A stretch of 64,000 bases of DNA from Pseudomonas oryzihabitans (lineage in GTDB: Bacteria > Pseudomonadota > Gammaproteobacteria > Pseudomonadales > Pseudomonadaceae): positions 62,001 to 126,000 of the forward strand of contig NZ_VDND01000006.1 of NCBI RefSeq assembly GCF_007665395.1, in the 5' to 3' direction. The notes beneath the pieces were generated by a model that saw nothing but the letters and a program-made list of their open reading frames with translations, was not told the origin of the DNA and did not search any database. Shown here piece after piece: positions 54,556 through 63,046 of the stretch. The stretch's first letter is position 1. Every line of letters begins with the position of its first letter. A program made the position numbers and the translations under genes.

Positions 54556-55423
54556 GCATCGTCGCTCCCTTGAAGGCACCCTTGACGCCGGACCAGGCCA
54601 GTTTCGGATTCTTGAATTCCTTGAGCACGGTGATGCCGGACAGCAGCACCGCGGAAACCAGGGCGAAGGGGGTGCCGTGGAATTTGCGGTTGAAACGGGT
54701 CGCCGCGCGATTGCGGAAATAGTGATAGAAGGCGCTGCGTCCACCCGAGCTCATCGAGCCATAGTGGTAGAGCTGGCTCTCCCGGCAGACCTTGAGGGCG
54801 ACGCCCTTACGCTTGGCCTGGTGCTGCCAGTCCACCTCTTCGGAATACATGAAATAGGCTTCGTCCATGAATCCGACGTCGCTCAGCAGGCTGGCGCAGA
54901 ACGCCATGCTGCAGCCCATGATGTAGTCCGGCTCGCGCTCCAGCTTGGCGATGTCGGCGACGGTGATGTCCTTGCCGAGCAGCTTGGACTTGCCCAGCAG
55001 CGGATAGAGGATGCCGCCGCCGTAGCATTCCAGGCGCCCGGTCTGGGAGCTGAGGATCACCGAGCCGACGATGGTCTTGGGCGCGCGTTGCAGTTCGGCC
55101 AGCAGCGGCGCGAAGGCATCGTCCTTGACGTAGGCGTCGTTGTTGACGACCCAGAAATGCTGGACCGGCAGGTTGTCCAGTGCCCAGCGCATGCCGTAGT
55201 TGTTGCCGCCGGCATAGCCGTCGTTGCGCGGACTGGCGAGCACGGTGACCTGGCTCAGGCCGTTGTCGGCCTGCCAGCGCTGCAGGACGTCGATGGAGCC
55301 GTCCTGGGAATCATTGTCCACCACCACCGCGTGGTCGATGGAGGGGCAGTGCTTGAGAATGCTCTCCACACAACTGATGGTTTCGTTGGGGGCCTTGTAG
55401 TTGAGCACCATGACTACGTTCAT
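54548..55423 (-). CDS. GT2-family glycosyltransferase
   Basis: The 291-residue GT-A enzyme resembles rhamnosyltransferases. It has the nucleotide-sugar motif HAVVVDNDSQDGS (about 40-52), the DXD-like WVVNNDAYV (about 92) and the acceptor-site region MDEAYFMYSEEVDWQHQAKRKG with the ED/W of this GT2 branch (about 195-215). AGGA precedes the ATG at 55423, eight bases away. It should add the second sugar after the initiating transferase. Together with the GT26 it is one of only two elongating glycosyltransferases in the operon. Confidence 0.9.
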   Translation of the reverse strand: MNVVMVLNYKAPNETISCVESILKHCPSIDHAVVVDNDSQDGSIDVLQRWQADNGLSQVTVLASPRNDGYAGGNNYGMRWALDNLPVQHFWVVNNDAYVKDDAFAPLLAELQRAPKTIVGSVILSSQTGRLECYGGGILYPLLGKSKLLGKDITVADIAKLEREPDYIMGCSMAFCASLLSDVGFMDEAYFMYSEEVDWQHQAKRKGVALKVCRESQLYHYGSMSSGGRSAFYHYFRNRAATRFNRKFHGTPFALVSAVLLSGITVLKEFKNPKLAWSGVKGAFKGATMHV

Positions 55424-55588
55424 TGGCGTGTTCCTGTTCTTCAGAATCATCAATCCGGTACAGCGTCGAGATCCAAGGCTGCCAAGCGTGGCCGGGCTCT
55501 AGGTCGAACCCTTCGAAATCGCTGTGTGAGGTAGTTTCTTGTCGTTCGATGCGCCTGTACGAATACTGCCGCGATCCCTGAAGGGATG

Positions 55589-55616
55589 GGCTGGACGGCG
55601 TTCAGGCCGTCCAGCC
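55589..55616 (-). other. Intercistronic hairpin between wzc and the GT2 gene
   Basis: Perfect 11-bp stem GGCTGGACGGC / GCCGTCCAGCC with a six-base loop, 12 bp after the wzc stop, followed by a smaller hairpin ATCCC-TTCA-GGGAT. No U-tract. The 204-bp gap to the next gene holds no other feature. Confidence 0.6.
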
Positions 55617-55627
55617 GGGGTGTTGCC

Positions 55628-57844
55628 TCAGCTCTGGGTACCCTGCTCGTAGGAGTAGTGGTAGTTGCCGTAGGAGCCGTAGTTGCTGGCTTTGCGTTCC
55701 ACGGCGTTGAAGATCACACCCTTGAGCGGAATGCCGTTGAGGTCGAAGCGGCGCTTGGTCGCCTCCAGCTCCTTGACACTGTTCATGCCGAAACGTGCGA
55801 CGATCAGGCTGGTACCGGCGTGGCTGCCGATGATGCCGGCCTCGGTCACCGCCAGGATCGGCGGGGTATCGATGATCACGATGTCGTACAGCTCGCTGAA
55901 TTTCTTCAGCACGGTGGTGAATCTCAGGCTCATCAGCAGTTCCGACGGATTCGGCGGGAACTGGCCGCATGAGACGAAATCCAGGCTGCCGACTTCGGTC
56001 TTCTTGATGGCGTCGTTCAGCGCGATGCGGCCACTCAGCAGGTCGGACAGGCCGTCCTGTTGCTTGGCGTTCATCAGCTTGTGCAGGTAGCCCTTGCGCA
56101 TGTCACCGTCGATCAGCAGGACGCGCTGGCCGGACTCGGCGATCACCGCGGCCAGGTTCGAGGAGACGAAGGACTTGCCGACGCCCGGGCTCGGACCGGA
56201 GATCATCAGGATGTTGTTCTTCGCCTCGATCATGGCGAAGTGCAGGCTGGTACGCAGGCTGCGCAGCGCCTCGGTGCTCAGGTCGGTGGGATGGGTGATG
56301 GCGGTCAGCGAGGAGGTGCCCGGCTGCTTGGTGCCCAGCACCTTGGTGGTATCCGCCTGGTTCTTGCTGTAGGGGATCGAGGCGTACACCGGCAGGCCGA
56401 TCTGCTCGATGGCTTCCGGGGTCTCGACACCGCGACGCAGGGTGTGGCGGGTGTAGACGATGGCCAGGCCGACGATGGCGCCGAGGATGATGGCGACGGC
56501 GATGATCAGCGGCTTGTTGGGCGCGGAAGGATCGTCGACGTTGGCGTTGGCGTTGTCGATGATACGGACGCTACCCACGGTACCGGCGCGGATGACTTCC
56601 AGTTCCTGTGCCTTGTTCAGCATCAGCGCGTAGGTCTGGCCGGTCACCTCGATGTCGCGGTTCAGGCGCAGCAGTTCCTGCTGGGTTTCCGGCAGCACTT
56701 CGACGCGCTTCTGCAGCTTGGCGCGCTCGGCCTGCAACTGGCCCAGCTGGCTCATCAGCGCCTGGTAGGCCGGGTGCTGGCGAGTGAACTTGCGATCCAT
56801 CTCGGTGCGCTTGAGGTTCAGCTCGGAGATCTGGTTGTCCAGCGCAACGGTCTGCTCCAGGACGCCCTTGGTCTCGCTGTCGATGTCGACCGACTTCTTG
56901 TTGGTCTGGTAGTAGTTCAGCGCGGACTGGGCCTTCTCCAGGTCGGACTTGACGACCGGGATCTGGGCGCGCAGGAACTCCAGGCTCTGGGTGGATTCGG
57001 CGGCGTTGCGATCGATGTTCTGCTGAACGTAGATGTCCGCGACTTCCTGCACGATGGCCTGGGCCTTCAGCGGATCCGGATCCTGCAGACCGATCCCGAT
57101 GATGCCCGACATCTTGCCGCGCTCACCGGCGACCAGACGACCCTGGTACTCCTGGATGGTCTTGGAGAAGCGCTTCTTCATGATGGTGAATTCGGTGCCC
57201 GGGCGAGCCTGCAGGGTGGCGACCTTGATCTGGTAGCCCGCATTGCTCACCGGCTGGCCGAGGCCACCGTGCAGCACCACTTCGTCATCGGCATTGAAGA
57301 CGGTGAAGTTCTGGTTGTCCTCGACCTTCAGCTTCATCGGCTTGTCGAGGTTGTTGTCCGGCACTTCCAGCTGGTCGATGACCAGTTTCTCACCACCCCA
57401 GGCGAAGCTGTTCAGGCCGAGCAGGGGAGAGGCGACGTCGGTGTCGTTCTGCGGCTCGAAGCGGCGGGCGACGAAGTTGCCGATCAGGGGGAAATAGCGT
57501 GGCTTGACCTCGATATCCAGCTTGAGGTTCTCGATCGCCTTGCCGATCACGGAGCGCGACTTGAGCAGCTCGATCTCGGTCACCGCCTCGGGCATGGGCG
57601 GCGGCATGCCGGTGGTCTGGTCGGTCAGTCGGGTAACGCCCTTCTTCTCCATTTCGATCTGGATCATGGCGTTGGACGAATACATCGGCGTGGCCAGGAT
57701 GGCGTAGCCGATGCCGAGCGCGGCGAAAATGCCGATTACCGACAGCAGCTGCCATTTGTAATCGATCAACATGCCGAAGAGTGCGGAGAAATTGATATCC
57801 GACTCGTTCTTAAGTTCGGGAGTAAAGCGAGGCATCGTGGTCAT
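55628..57844 (-). CDS. wzc: Wzc-type polysaccharide co-polymerase and tyrosine kinase
   Basis: The 738-residue inner-membrane BY-kinase has membrane helices at about 32-52 and 445-465 flanking a periplasmic Wzz domain with coiled coils (about 290-400). The cytoplasmic kinase domain has Walker A GPSPGVGKS (550-558), Walker A' VLLIDGDMR (575-583) and Walker B DIVIIDTPP (654-662). A C-terminal tyrosine cluster (Tyr722, 725, 728, 730, 732) is the autophosphorylation tail. It sets chain length and gates export with Wza; cycles of phosphorylation are reversed by the Wzb phosphatase encoded just upstream. Confidence 0.95.
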   Translation of the reverse strand: MTTMPRFTPELKNESDINFSALFGMLIDYKWQLLSVIGIFAALGIGYAILATPMYSSNAMIQIEMEKKGVTRLTDQTTGMPPPMPEAVTEIELLKSRSVIGKAIENLKLDIEVKPRYFPLIGNFVARRFEPQNDTDVASPLLGLNSFAWGGEKLVIDQLEVPDNNLDKPMKLKVEDNQNFTVFNADDEVVLHGGLGQPVSNAGYQIKVATLQARPGTEFTIMKKRFSKTIQEYQGRLVAGERGKMSGIIGIGLQDPDPLKAQAIVQEVADIYVQQNIDRNAAESTQSLEFLRAQIPVVKSDLEKAQSALNYYQTNKKSVDIDSETKGVLEQTVALDNQISELNLKRTEMDRKFTRQHPAYQALMSQLGQLQAERAKLQKRVEVLPETQQELLRLNRDIEVTGQTYALMLNKAQELEVIRAGTVGSVRIIDNANANVDDPSAPNKPLIIAVAIILGAIVGLAIVYTRHTLRRGVETPEAIEQIGLPVYASIPYSKNQADTTKVLGTKQPGTSSLTAITHPTDLSTEALRSLRTSLHFAMIEAKNNILMISGPSPGVGKSFVSSNLAAVIAESGQRVLLIDGDMRKGYLHKLMNAKQQDGLSDLLSGRIALNDAIKKTEVGSLDFVSCGQFPPNPSELLMSLRFTTVLKKFSELYDIVIIDTPPILAVTEAGIIGSHAGTSLIVARFGMNSVKELEATKRRFDLNGIPLKGVIFNAVERKASNYGSYGNYHYSYEQGTQS

Positions 57845-57859
57845 GAAATTCCTTCTTCC

Positions 57860-58297
57860 CTATTTGATGTATGGAAGCCAACTGTTTACACAGCGCGTCA
57901 AAAGTATGTGGACATTTTGAAACATCTCTTTGGAAAGGCGATAAGGGTCTGGTACTTCTTGATTGCTCAACCATTTCCCGATCAGAAAAACCTTACCCCT
58001 GACTTCAGGAGCAATACTTTCGACGGAGCGTGAGTGAAACTCTTCCATGGTCAAAATCAAGTCCGCCTTGCGCAGCATCTCTGCGTCCGCCTGGCGAGCT
58101 TTGTGGGTAGAGAAATCGATACCGTTTTCTCCCAATACCTCCTGTGCGGTCTTCTCGATGCCATGACCGACCAGCGCCCGGATACCCGCGGAGCCGACCT
58201 CGATGTCACGGCCTTCCAGTGCCTTGGCCAGTAGTGCTTCTGCGACTGGGCTGCGGCAGATGTTCCCTTCGCATACCACCAATATCGACTTGATCAT
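57860..58297 (-). CDS. wzb: Wzb-type low-molecular-weight protein-tyrosine phosphatase
   Basis: The 145-residue cytoplasmic phosphatase removes phosphate from the Wzc tyrosine tail. The P-loop CEGNICRS (Cys9 to Ser16, CX5RS) and the general-acid Asp in EVPDPYRLS (about 118) are present. It ends 15 bp before wzc, so kinase and phosphatase are made together. Base composition is less GC-rich than the genes around it, as is wza's upstream region, which could hint at transfer of part of this operon. Confidence 0.93.
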   Translation of the reverse strand: MIKSILVVCEGNICRSPVAEALLAKALEGRDIEVGSAGIRALVGHGIEKTAQEVLGENGIDFSTHKARQADAEMLRKADLILTMEEFHSRSVESIAPEVRGKVFLIGKWLSNQEVPDPYRLSKEMFQNVHILLTRCVNSWLPYIK

Positions 58298-58432
58298 TCT
58301 TCAAACCTTTTCCTGTCGTCCGGACAACAGGTATCGACGGCAGATAGCCCAGCAATGCCTGTCCACAGGTATCGCTTGCTGCCGATGTAAATAGAGTCAG
58401 GAGTCCAGGCTCCAGATCGTCGTGCTGAGGGG

Positions 58433-58449
58433 CGGGACCAGAGGTCCCG
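58433..58449 (-). other. Intercistronic hairpin after the initiating transferase gene
   Basis: Stem CGGGACC / GGTCCCG with an AGA loop, 7 bp after the stop of the upstream gene; no U-tract. The 159-bp gap before wzb holds no other clear feature. Confidence 0.5.
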
Positions 58450-58456
58450 GCCGGTC

Positions 58457-59866
58457 TCAGTATGCGTTCTTATTGATGAAGCCTTTGAACAGCGTCAGGA
58501 AGATGATCTTGACGTCCCACCAGAAAGACCAGTGGTGGATATAGTCCAGATCGAACTCGACCCGCTTCTGCATCTTGTCCAGCGTATCGGTCTCGCCGCG
58601 CCAGCCGTTTACCTGAGCCCAACCGGTGATGCCGGGCTTCATCTTGTGGCGGAGCATGTAGCCCTGCACCAGCTTGCGGTATTGCTCGTTGTGAGCGACG
58701 GCGTGGGGACGCGGACCGACGATGGACATCTCGCCGCGGAGTACATTAATGAATTGAGGCAATTCATCGAGAGAAGTACGTCGTAAAAATGCACCGAACG
58801 GGGTGATGCGGGAGTCATTCTTGGTCGCCTGGGTGACCTTGGCGCCATTTTCCATCACCTTCATGCTGCGGAATTTCCACACCTCGATCGGCTTGCCGTC
58901 CATGCCATAGCGCTTCTGCTTGAAGAAGACCGGGCCGGGGGAGGTGATCTTGATGCCGATGGCGATGGCCAGCATGGGCAGCGAGATCATCGCCAGGATG
59001 ATGGAGGACAGCACGATGTCTTCGATGCGCTTGACGATGTGGCTGGCGCCATCCATCGGGGTATCGAAGATGCTGATGCTGGGCAGGCCGTCCAGGCTCT
59101 CGCTGCGGGCGTGCAGCAGGTGGAACATGAAGATGTCCGGAATGATGTAGACCGAGGCGGTGGTATCGCTCAGCTCCTGCACCAGCCAGTTGATCTTGGC
59201 CTGGTCGGCCATGCCCAGGGTGATGTAGACCTTGTCGACCTGGCCGGCGCGGACGTCCTGCATCAGGCGCTCGAGGTCGCCGTTCAGGGTCGGGCTGGGC
59301 ACGCCTTCTTCACCGGTATCGAGGTTGTCGCTGTAGAAGCCGGCGATGTGCAGCCCCATCCAGGGCGCGGTGCTGATGGTGTGCGCCAGGCGCTGGGCGA
59401 CCATGCCGTTGCCGGCGATGGCGACGTTGCGGGTGTTGATACCGGCCTTGCGCAGGGAATGCATGATGGAACGCAGCAGCACCCGATAGCCACACAGGGT
59501 GCCCAGGGTGAGGCCGAGCCAGCCCTGCATCACGCCAGGCGTGAGATAGGACTGGTCGAAGAAGAAGTAGTCGACCATGAATACGGTCGCGAAGGTCAGC
59601 ACCCAGTAGGTGGCGATCTTCAGCAATTCGTCGGTGATGCGCTCGCCGCGCCAGGAACCATAGACATGGTTCAGCTCGGTGAGGAAATGGAAGATCAGCA
59701 AGGACAGGAAGATGACGACCCAGTGCTCGGGACGCATGCCGGTTTCCGACGCCCAGGTGCCAGCCACGTAGGCGCTCAATGTGATCACGGCGAGGTCGAG
59801 CAAGCGGTGCGCGAGCGAGATTGCCGAGGAGTTCGTATGCAAAATGCCGCGTTCTTTCAAATTCAT
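58457..59866 (-). CDS. Undecaprenyl-phosphate glucose (sugar-1-P) phosphotransferase, WcaJ/GumD-like
   Basis: The 469-residue polyisoprenyl-phosphate hexose-1-phosphate transferase starts repeat-unit assembly. It has about four N-terminal helices, a cytoplasmic Rossmann-like CoA-binding domain (about 130-250, NVAIAGNGMVAQRLA), a fifth re-entrant helix, and the catalytic PHPT domain (KIEDIVLSS..., VFFKQKRYGMDGKPIEVWKFRSM, RRTSLDELPQFINVLRGEMSIVGPRP, GITGWAQVNGWRGE). The WcaJ subgroup transfers glucose-1-phosphate. The ATG at 59866 has AAGGATG upstream. First gene of the operon. Confidence 0.94.
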   Translation of the reverse strand: MNLKERGILHTNSSAISLAHRLLDLAVITLSAYVAGTWASETGMRPEHWVVIFLSLLIFHFLTELNHVYGSWRGERITDELLKIATYWVLTFATVFMVDYFFFDQSYLTPGVMQGWLGLTLGTLCGYRVLLRSIMHSLRKAGINTRNVAIAGNGMVAQRLAHTISTAPWMGLHIAGFYSDNLDTGEEGVPSPTLNGDLERLMQDVRAGQVDKVYITLGMADQAKINWLVQELSDTTASVYIIPDIFMFHLLHARSESLDGLPSISIFDTPMDGASHIVKRIEDIVLSSIILAMISLPMLAIAIGIKITSPGPVFFKQKRYGMDGKPIEVWKFRSMKVMENGAKVTQATKNDSRITPFGAFLRRTSLDELPQFINVLRGEMSIVGPRPHAVAHNEQYRKLVQGYMLRHKMKPGITGWAQVNGWRGETDTLDKMQKRVEFDLDYIHHWSFWWDVKIIFLTLFKGFINKNAY

Positions 59867-60335
59867 GGTTCCATCCTTGTGCGTTACCGATGCACGAACT
59901 TTCAACTGGGCGAGCAGCTACCAGCGACTGAAATGTTCACTATGGCGCTCTAGGACCGGTGACTGACCACCGATCGCTAAATGCCATGATGGCTGTAGCG
60001 ACGTTAGGACTCGGCACTGATTAAGAGGTTCACACGGTAGAAAGGCGGGAAGCCGCTGTCGAGCTGACCCAAATCAGGGCAAATAGCACGCCAGTCGGGG
60101 TTCTGCGGGGGGGGAGGGATGGAAGAAGGGGGGAGTGCGTCACAAAGCGGGCGGACGGCGGGCACACTTCTCTCGCGTCAAGGCACGACGAGTGGCCGAT
60201 CCGGGCAGCAGTCTTAAGGAAAACGTTCCGTCGGACTTGAACGCGGGATGCGGAAATTGTGAACGGGTTCACCAAATGATGAGTCAGCCGCCGAGCGGGC
60301 GTCGGCGTAGGCCAGTCCCTGGCCCGCAGAACGAC

Positions 60336-60548
60336 TCAATGCCGATGGTGGGACGGGAAACTCAACCGGGAATTGGTGGGGAGGGTGGTGATTTTGGCGT
60401 GCCAGGCCGAGTTTCTCGAGTTGTCATGGGAGAACAACAGGAAAGACCAGCTGACAAGGAGCGAGGCCACCGCAAGCCAGGGCAGCTGGGCTTGGGCGAA
60501 GACGAGGCAACCGGCGACGCCGGTCCAAACGGGCAGGTAGTAGCGCAT
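60336..60548 (-). CDS. Possible small membrane protein (70 aa) upstream of the EPS operon
   Basis: The 70-codon frame starts MRYYLPVWTGVAGCLVFAQA and has two hydrophobic stretches (about residues 7-22 and 24-41), then a polar, His-ending tail. GCAGGAATAACAAAA precedes the ATG (AGGA about 10 bases away). It is on the same strand as the EPS operon, 470 bp before the first gene. Codon use is mixed, so it could be a real small membrane protein or chance. No family is recognised. Confidence 0.35.
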   Translation of the reverse strand: MRYYLPVWTGVAGCLVFAQAQLPWLAVASLLVSWSFLLFSHDNSRNSAWHAKITTLPTNSRLSFPSHHRH

Positions 60549-60622
60549 TTTTGTTATTCCTGCTTTTTTTGCGAGATTGCAACCTAACTATTGTGCAGAC
60601 TTTGTGAGAAGTCCATCACCAA

Positions 60623-60639
60623 AAGGTATTTTTTACCTT
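60623..60639. promoter_or_regulatory. AT-rich inverted repeat upstream of the EPS operon
   Basis: Perfect arms AAGGTA and TACCTT around TTTTT, in the most AT-rich part of the region between the methyltransferase gene and the possible 70-codon ORF. It is a candidate regulator site. As a hairpin for the minus-strand transcript it lacks a U-tract. Confidence 0.4.
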
Positions 60640-60680
60640 CCGTCGCGCAAAATCCGACAAACGTGCCGGCTAGAGCGGCT

Positions 60681-61889
60681 CTAGGCCTGGCCAGGCTTCT
60701 CCGCCGTCAGCAGCAGATTCCTCGGAGTCAGGCTGCTGGCGCAGAAGGTACCGAGCGTCACCCTGTAACCTTGCTCCTGTAGGAACAGCGCCTGGTCCAG
60801 CACCAGCCACAGCTCCAGCGGCCGGCGGAACAGGCCGCGCAGCAGCTCCAGATTACGAACCTCAGCCAGGCGCTGGAAGCCCCGCTGTTCCCAGAGTGGC
60901 CAATCGATGCCCGCGGGCAGCGTCAGCGCCTTGCGCCGGGCCAGTTCCGCGCCGAAGGCGGCGAACGGCTGGCGCAACCAGTGGACGGGCAGCGGTGGAG
61001 TGTTGAGATAGACATCCCGGCCACTGAGCTCGCGCTGCAGCAGATCGAAGCCCAGCCGCCGGGCCATCGACAGGTCCCGATCCCGGCGCACCCGCTGCCC
61101 GCCGGTGACGGTTTCGCACAGCGCCAGACGCAGGTCCTCGCGCTCCAGGCGCAAGGCCGAGGCCTGGGCGGCGACCGAGAGGGGACGATAGAGCGGCGCG
61201 GTGCTGCGGTCGTAGCAACAGGGCGCCAGGGCCAGTTGGCGACAGCCGCGCTCGGCGCTCAGGCGCAGCAGCTGCCGGTGCAGGTCGCCACAGGCGTGCA
61301 GGGCGACCGGGGTATCCTCCGCGCCGAGCTGGTCGGCTGCCAGGGACAGGAGCACGTCGGCCCGTTCATGGTGCACCGGGGCGCGAGCCCTGTGGCTGAG
61401 CTGTTCGCCGACCTCGACCAACGCGGCGTCCCACTCCAGGCAGAGTGCCGGAGCACCCTCTTGGGTCAGGTACCTGGCCAGATGCCCCTTGCCGGCACAC
61501 CAGTCGACCCAGCGCCGCACGGGCCGCTGGAAGTCCAGGGTGCGCGCGAAGGCCTCGAGCTGCTGCCATTTGCGTCCGGGGACGTCGACGTCCTGCTTCG
61601 CCGACCAGTCAGCGCGCCGGCCCGGTGCGCGTTCGCCGACCTGGGTGAGCGCCAGGGAGCGCTCCGCCAGGGAGCGGAAGGGTTCCGGCGCCGCGAGGTG
61701 CTGCGGCGTATTATGCGCGGCCTCGGCCTCTGCCAGGCTGCGCGCCCTCAGCCAGGTGGCCAGCGCCGGACAGTGCGCTTCCCAGGCCAGTTCGCGCTCG
61801 ACGAAGGGCCGCGGTCGCCACAGGTGCTGGTGTTCGGTCAGGAAGAGATCCAGGGCGGCGAAGCGGTCGGCGAAGGCGGTGGCGAGCAT
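60681..61889 (-). CDS. SAM-dependent methyltransferase (Methyltransf_32/GSTCD-like)
   Basis: The 402-residue protein has a central class I methyltransferase domain. Motif I is WVDWCAGKGHLARYLTQ (about residue 128-143), followed by LCLEWDAALV, and the HACGDLHRQLL and APCCYDRS motifs typical of the PF13679-like group. Its N- and C-terminal arms are alpha-rich. Substrate is unknown; related proteins are annotated only as methyltransferases. It lies upstream of the EPS operon on the same strand but about 800 bp away, so a link to polysaccharide is not implied. Confidence 0.82.
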   Translation of the reverse strand: MLATAFADRFAALDLFLTEHQHLWRPRPFVERELAWEAHCPALATWLRARSLAEAEAAHNTPQHLAAPEPFRSLAERSLALTQVGERAPGRRADWSAKQDVDVPGRKWQQLEAFARTLDFQRPVRRWVDWCAGKGHLARYLTQEGAPALCLEWDAALVEVGEQLSHRARAPVHHERADVLLSLAADQLGAEDTPVALHACGDLHRQLLRLSAERGCRQLALAPCCYDRSTAPLYRPLSVAAQASALRLEREDLRLALCETVTGGQRVRRDRDLSMARRLGFDLLQRELSGRDVYLNTPPLPVHWLRQPFAAFGAELARRKALTLPAGIDWPLWEQRGFQRLAEVRNLELLRGLFRRPLELWLVLDQALFLQEQGYRVTLGTFCASSLTPRNLLLTAEKPGQA

Positions 61890-62179
61890 GGGAGGACGGC
61901 AGTCGGTGATGGGCGTGACAGGAGAGGCGGAGCCTTGCCACTATTGTCACTGCGCCCGAGGATCCTGGGTATCGAAATTTCCGCCAGGCATCGGCTCCTT
62001 CCGAAGCACCCGCCAGGCGTGCCCCAGGCCGGCCTGGCCGCCCCGGCCAAGGGTGGCTATCCGGCTGAACCCCGGCCAGTTAGATGAATCGATTTATCTC
62101 AAAGCCAGACATCCGGTCGTGTGACCACTACTTGTCGCGCTAACATTGCCGGTCCGGTATCTCCCAGAAGGAAAATCTC

Positions 62180-63043
62180 ATGAAGCCCACTTCCCCGCAC
62201 AAGCTGCGTCTAGCGTTCAGAGCCCTGCTGAAATCGGACAGCTGCTACCACACGGCGTCCGTCTTCGACCCCATGTCGGCGCGCATCGCCAACGACCTGG
62301 GCTTCGAGATGGGCATCCTGGGCGGGTCGGTGGCTTCCCTGCAGGTCCTGGCGGCACCGGACTTCGCCCTGATCACCCTGAGCGAATTCGTCGAACAGGC
62401 CACCCGCATCGGGCGCGTCGCGCGCCTGCCCATCATCGCCGACGCCGACCATGGCTACGGCAATGCGCTGAACGTCATGCGCACCATCACCGAGCTGGAG
62501 CGCGCCGGGGTGGCGGCCCTGACCATCGAGGACACGGTGCTGCCAGCCGGTTACGGGCGCAAGTCCACCGACCTCGTGAGCGTCGAGGAAGGCATCGGCA
62601 AGATCAAGGGCGCGCTGGAAGCCCGCATCGACGAAGCCCTGAGCATCTTCGCCCGGACCAACGCCACCGAGCTGAGCACCGCGGAAGTCATCTCGCGGGC
62701 CAAGGCCTACGAGGCGGCGGGGGCGGACGGCATCTGCATGGTCGGCATCCGCGACTTCGACCATCTGGAAGAGATCACCCAGCACCTGAGCGTGCCGGTG
62801 ATGCTGGTGACCTATGGCAATCCCCAGCTGCGCGACAACGCGCGCCTGGCCAAGGCCGGGGTCCGGGTGGTGGTGAATGGCCATGCCGCCTACTTCGCCG
62901 CGATCAAGGCGACCTACGACTGCCTGAGAGAGCAGCGGCACATCACGGCGTCCGATCTGTCCGCCTCCGAGCTGTCCACCAAGTACTCGACCCTGCAGGA
63001 ATATCGAGTCTGGGCGCGGGAATTTATGGATGTGAAGGAATAA
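62180..63043 (+). CDS. Oxaloacetate decarboxylase (PA4872-type, PEP mutase/isocitrate lyase superfamily)
   Basis: The 287-residue enzyme decarboxylates oxaloacetate to pyruvate with Mg2+. It is a TIM-barrel member of the PEP mutase/isocitrate lyase superfamily and closely follows P. aeruginosa PA4872: [52 protein letters not shown], then the metal motif [16 protein letters not shown] (about residue 85-95) and ALTIEDT. AGAAGGAAAA precedes the ATG at 62180. It stops three bases before the convergent glycosyltransferase stop. Confidence 0.93.
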   Translation: MKPTSPHKLRLAFRALLKSDSCYHTASVFDPMSARIANDLGFEMGILGGSVASLQVLAAPDFALITLSEFVEQATRIGRVARLPIIADADHGYGNALNVMRTITELERAGVAALTIEDTVLPAGYGRKSTDLVSVEEGIGKIKGALEARIDEALSIFARTNATELSTAEVISRAKAYEAAGADGICMVGIRDFDHLEEITQHLSVPVMLVTYGNPQLRDNARLAKAGVRVVVNGHAAYFAAIKATYDCLREQRHITASDLSASELSTKYSTLQEYRVWAREFMDVKE

Positions 63044-63046
63044 TCC

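Larger units (their letters stand above)
59867..60680. other. Long upstream region of the EPS operon
   Basis: The 814-bp stretch is less GC-rich than the surroundings, especially 60540-60660, with A and T runs. It should hold the operon promoter(s). Visible elements are a possible 70-codon ORF (60336-60548), an inverted repeat at 60623-60639, a G-rich run near 60110-60133 and a small dyad CGGTG-ACTGAC-CACCG at 59956-59971. No ops element was found here. Confidence 0.55.
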
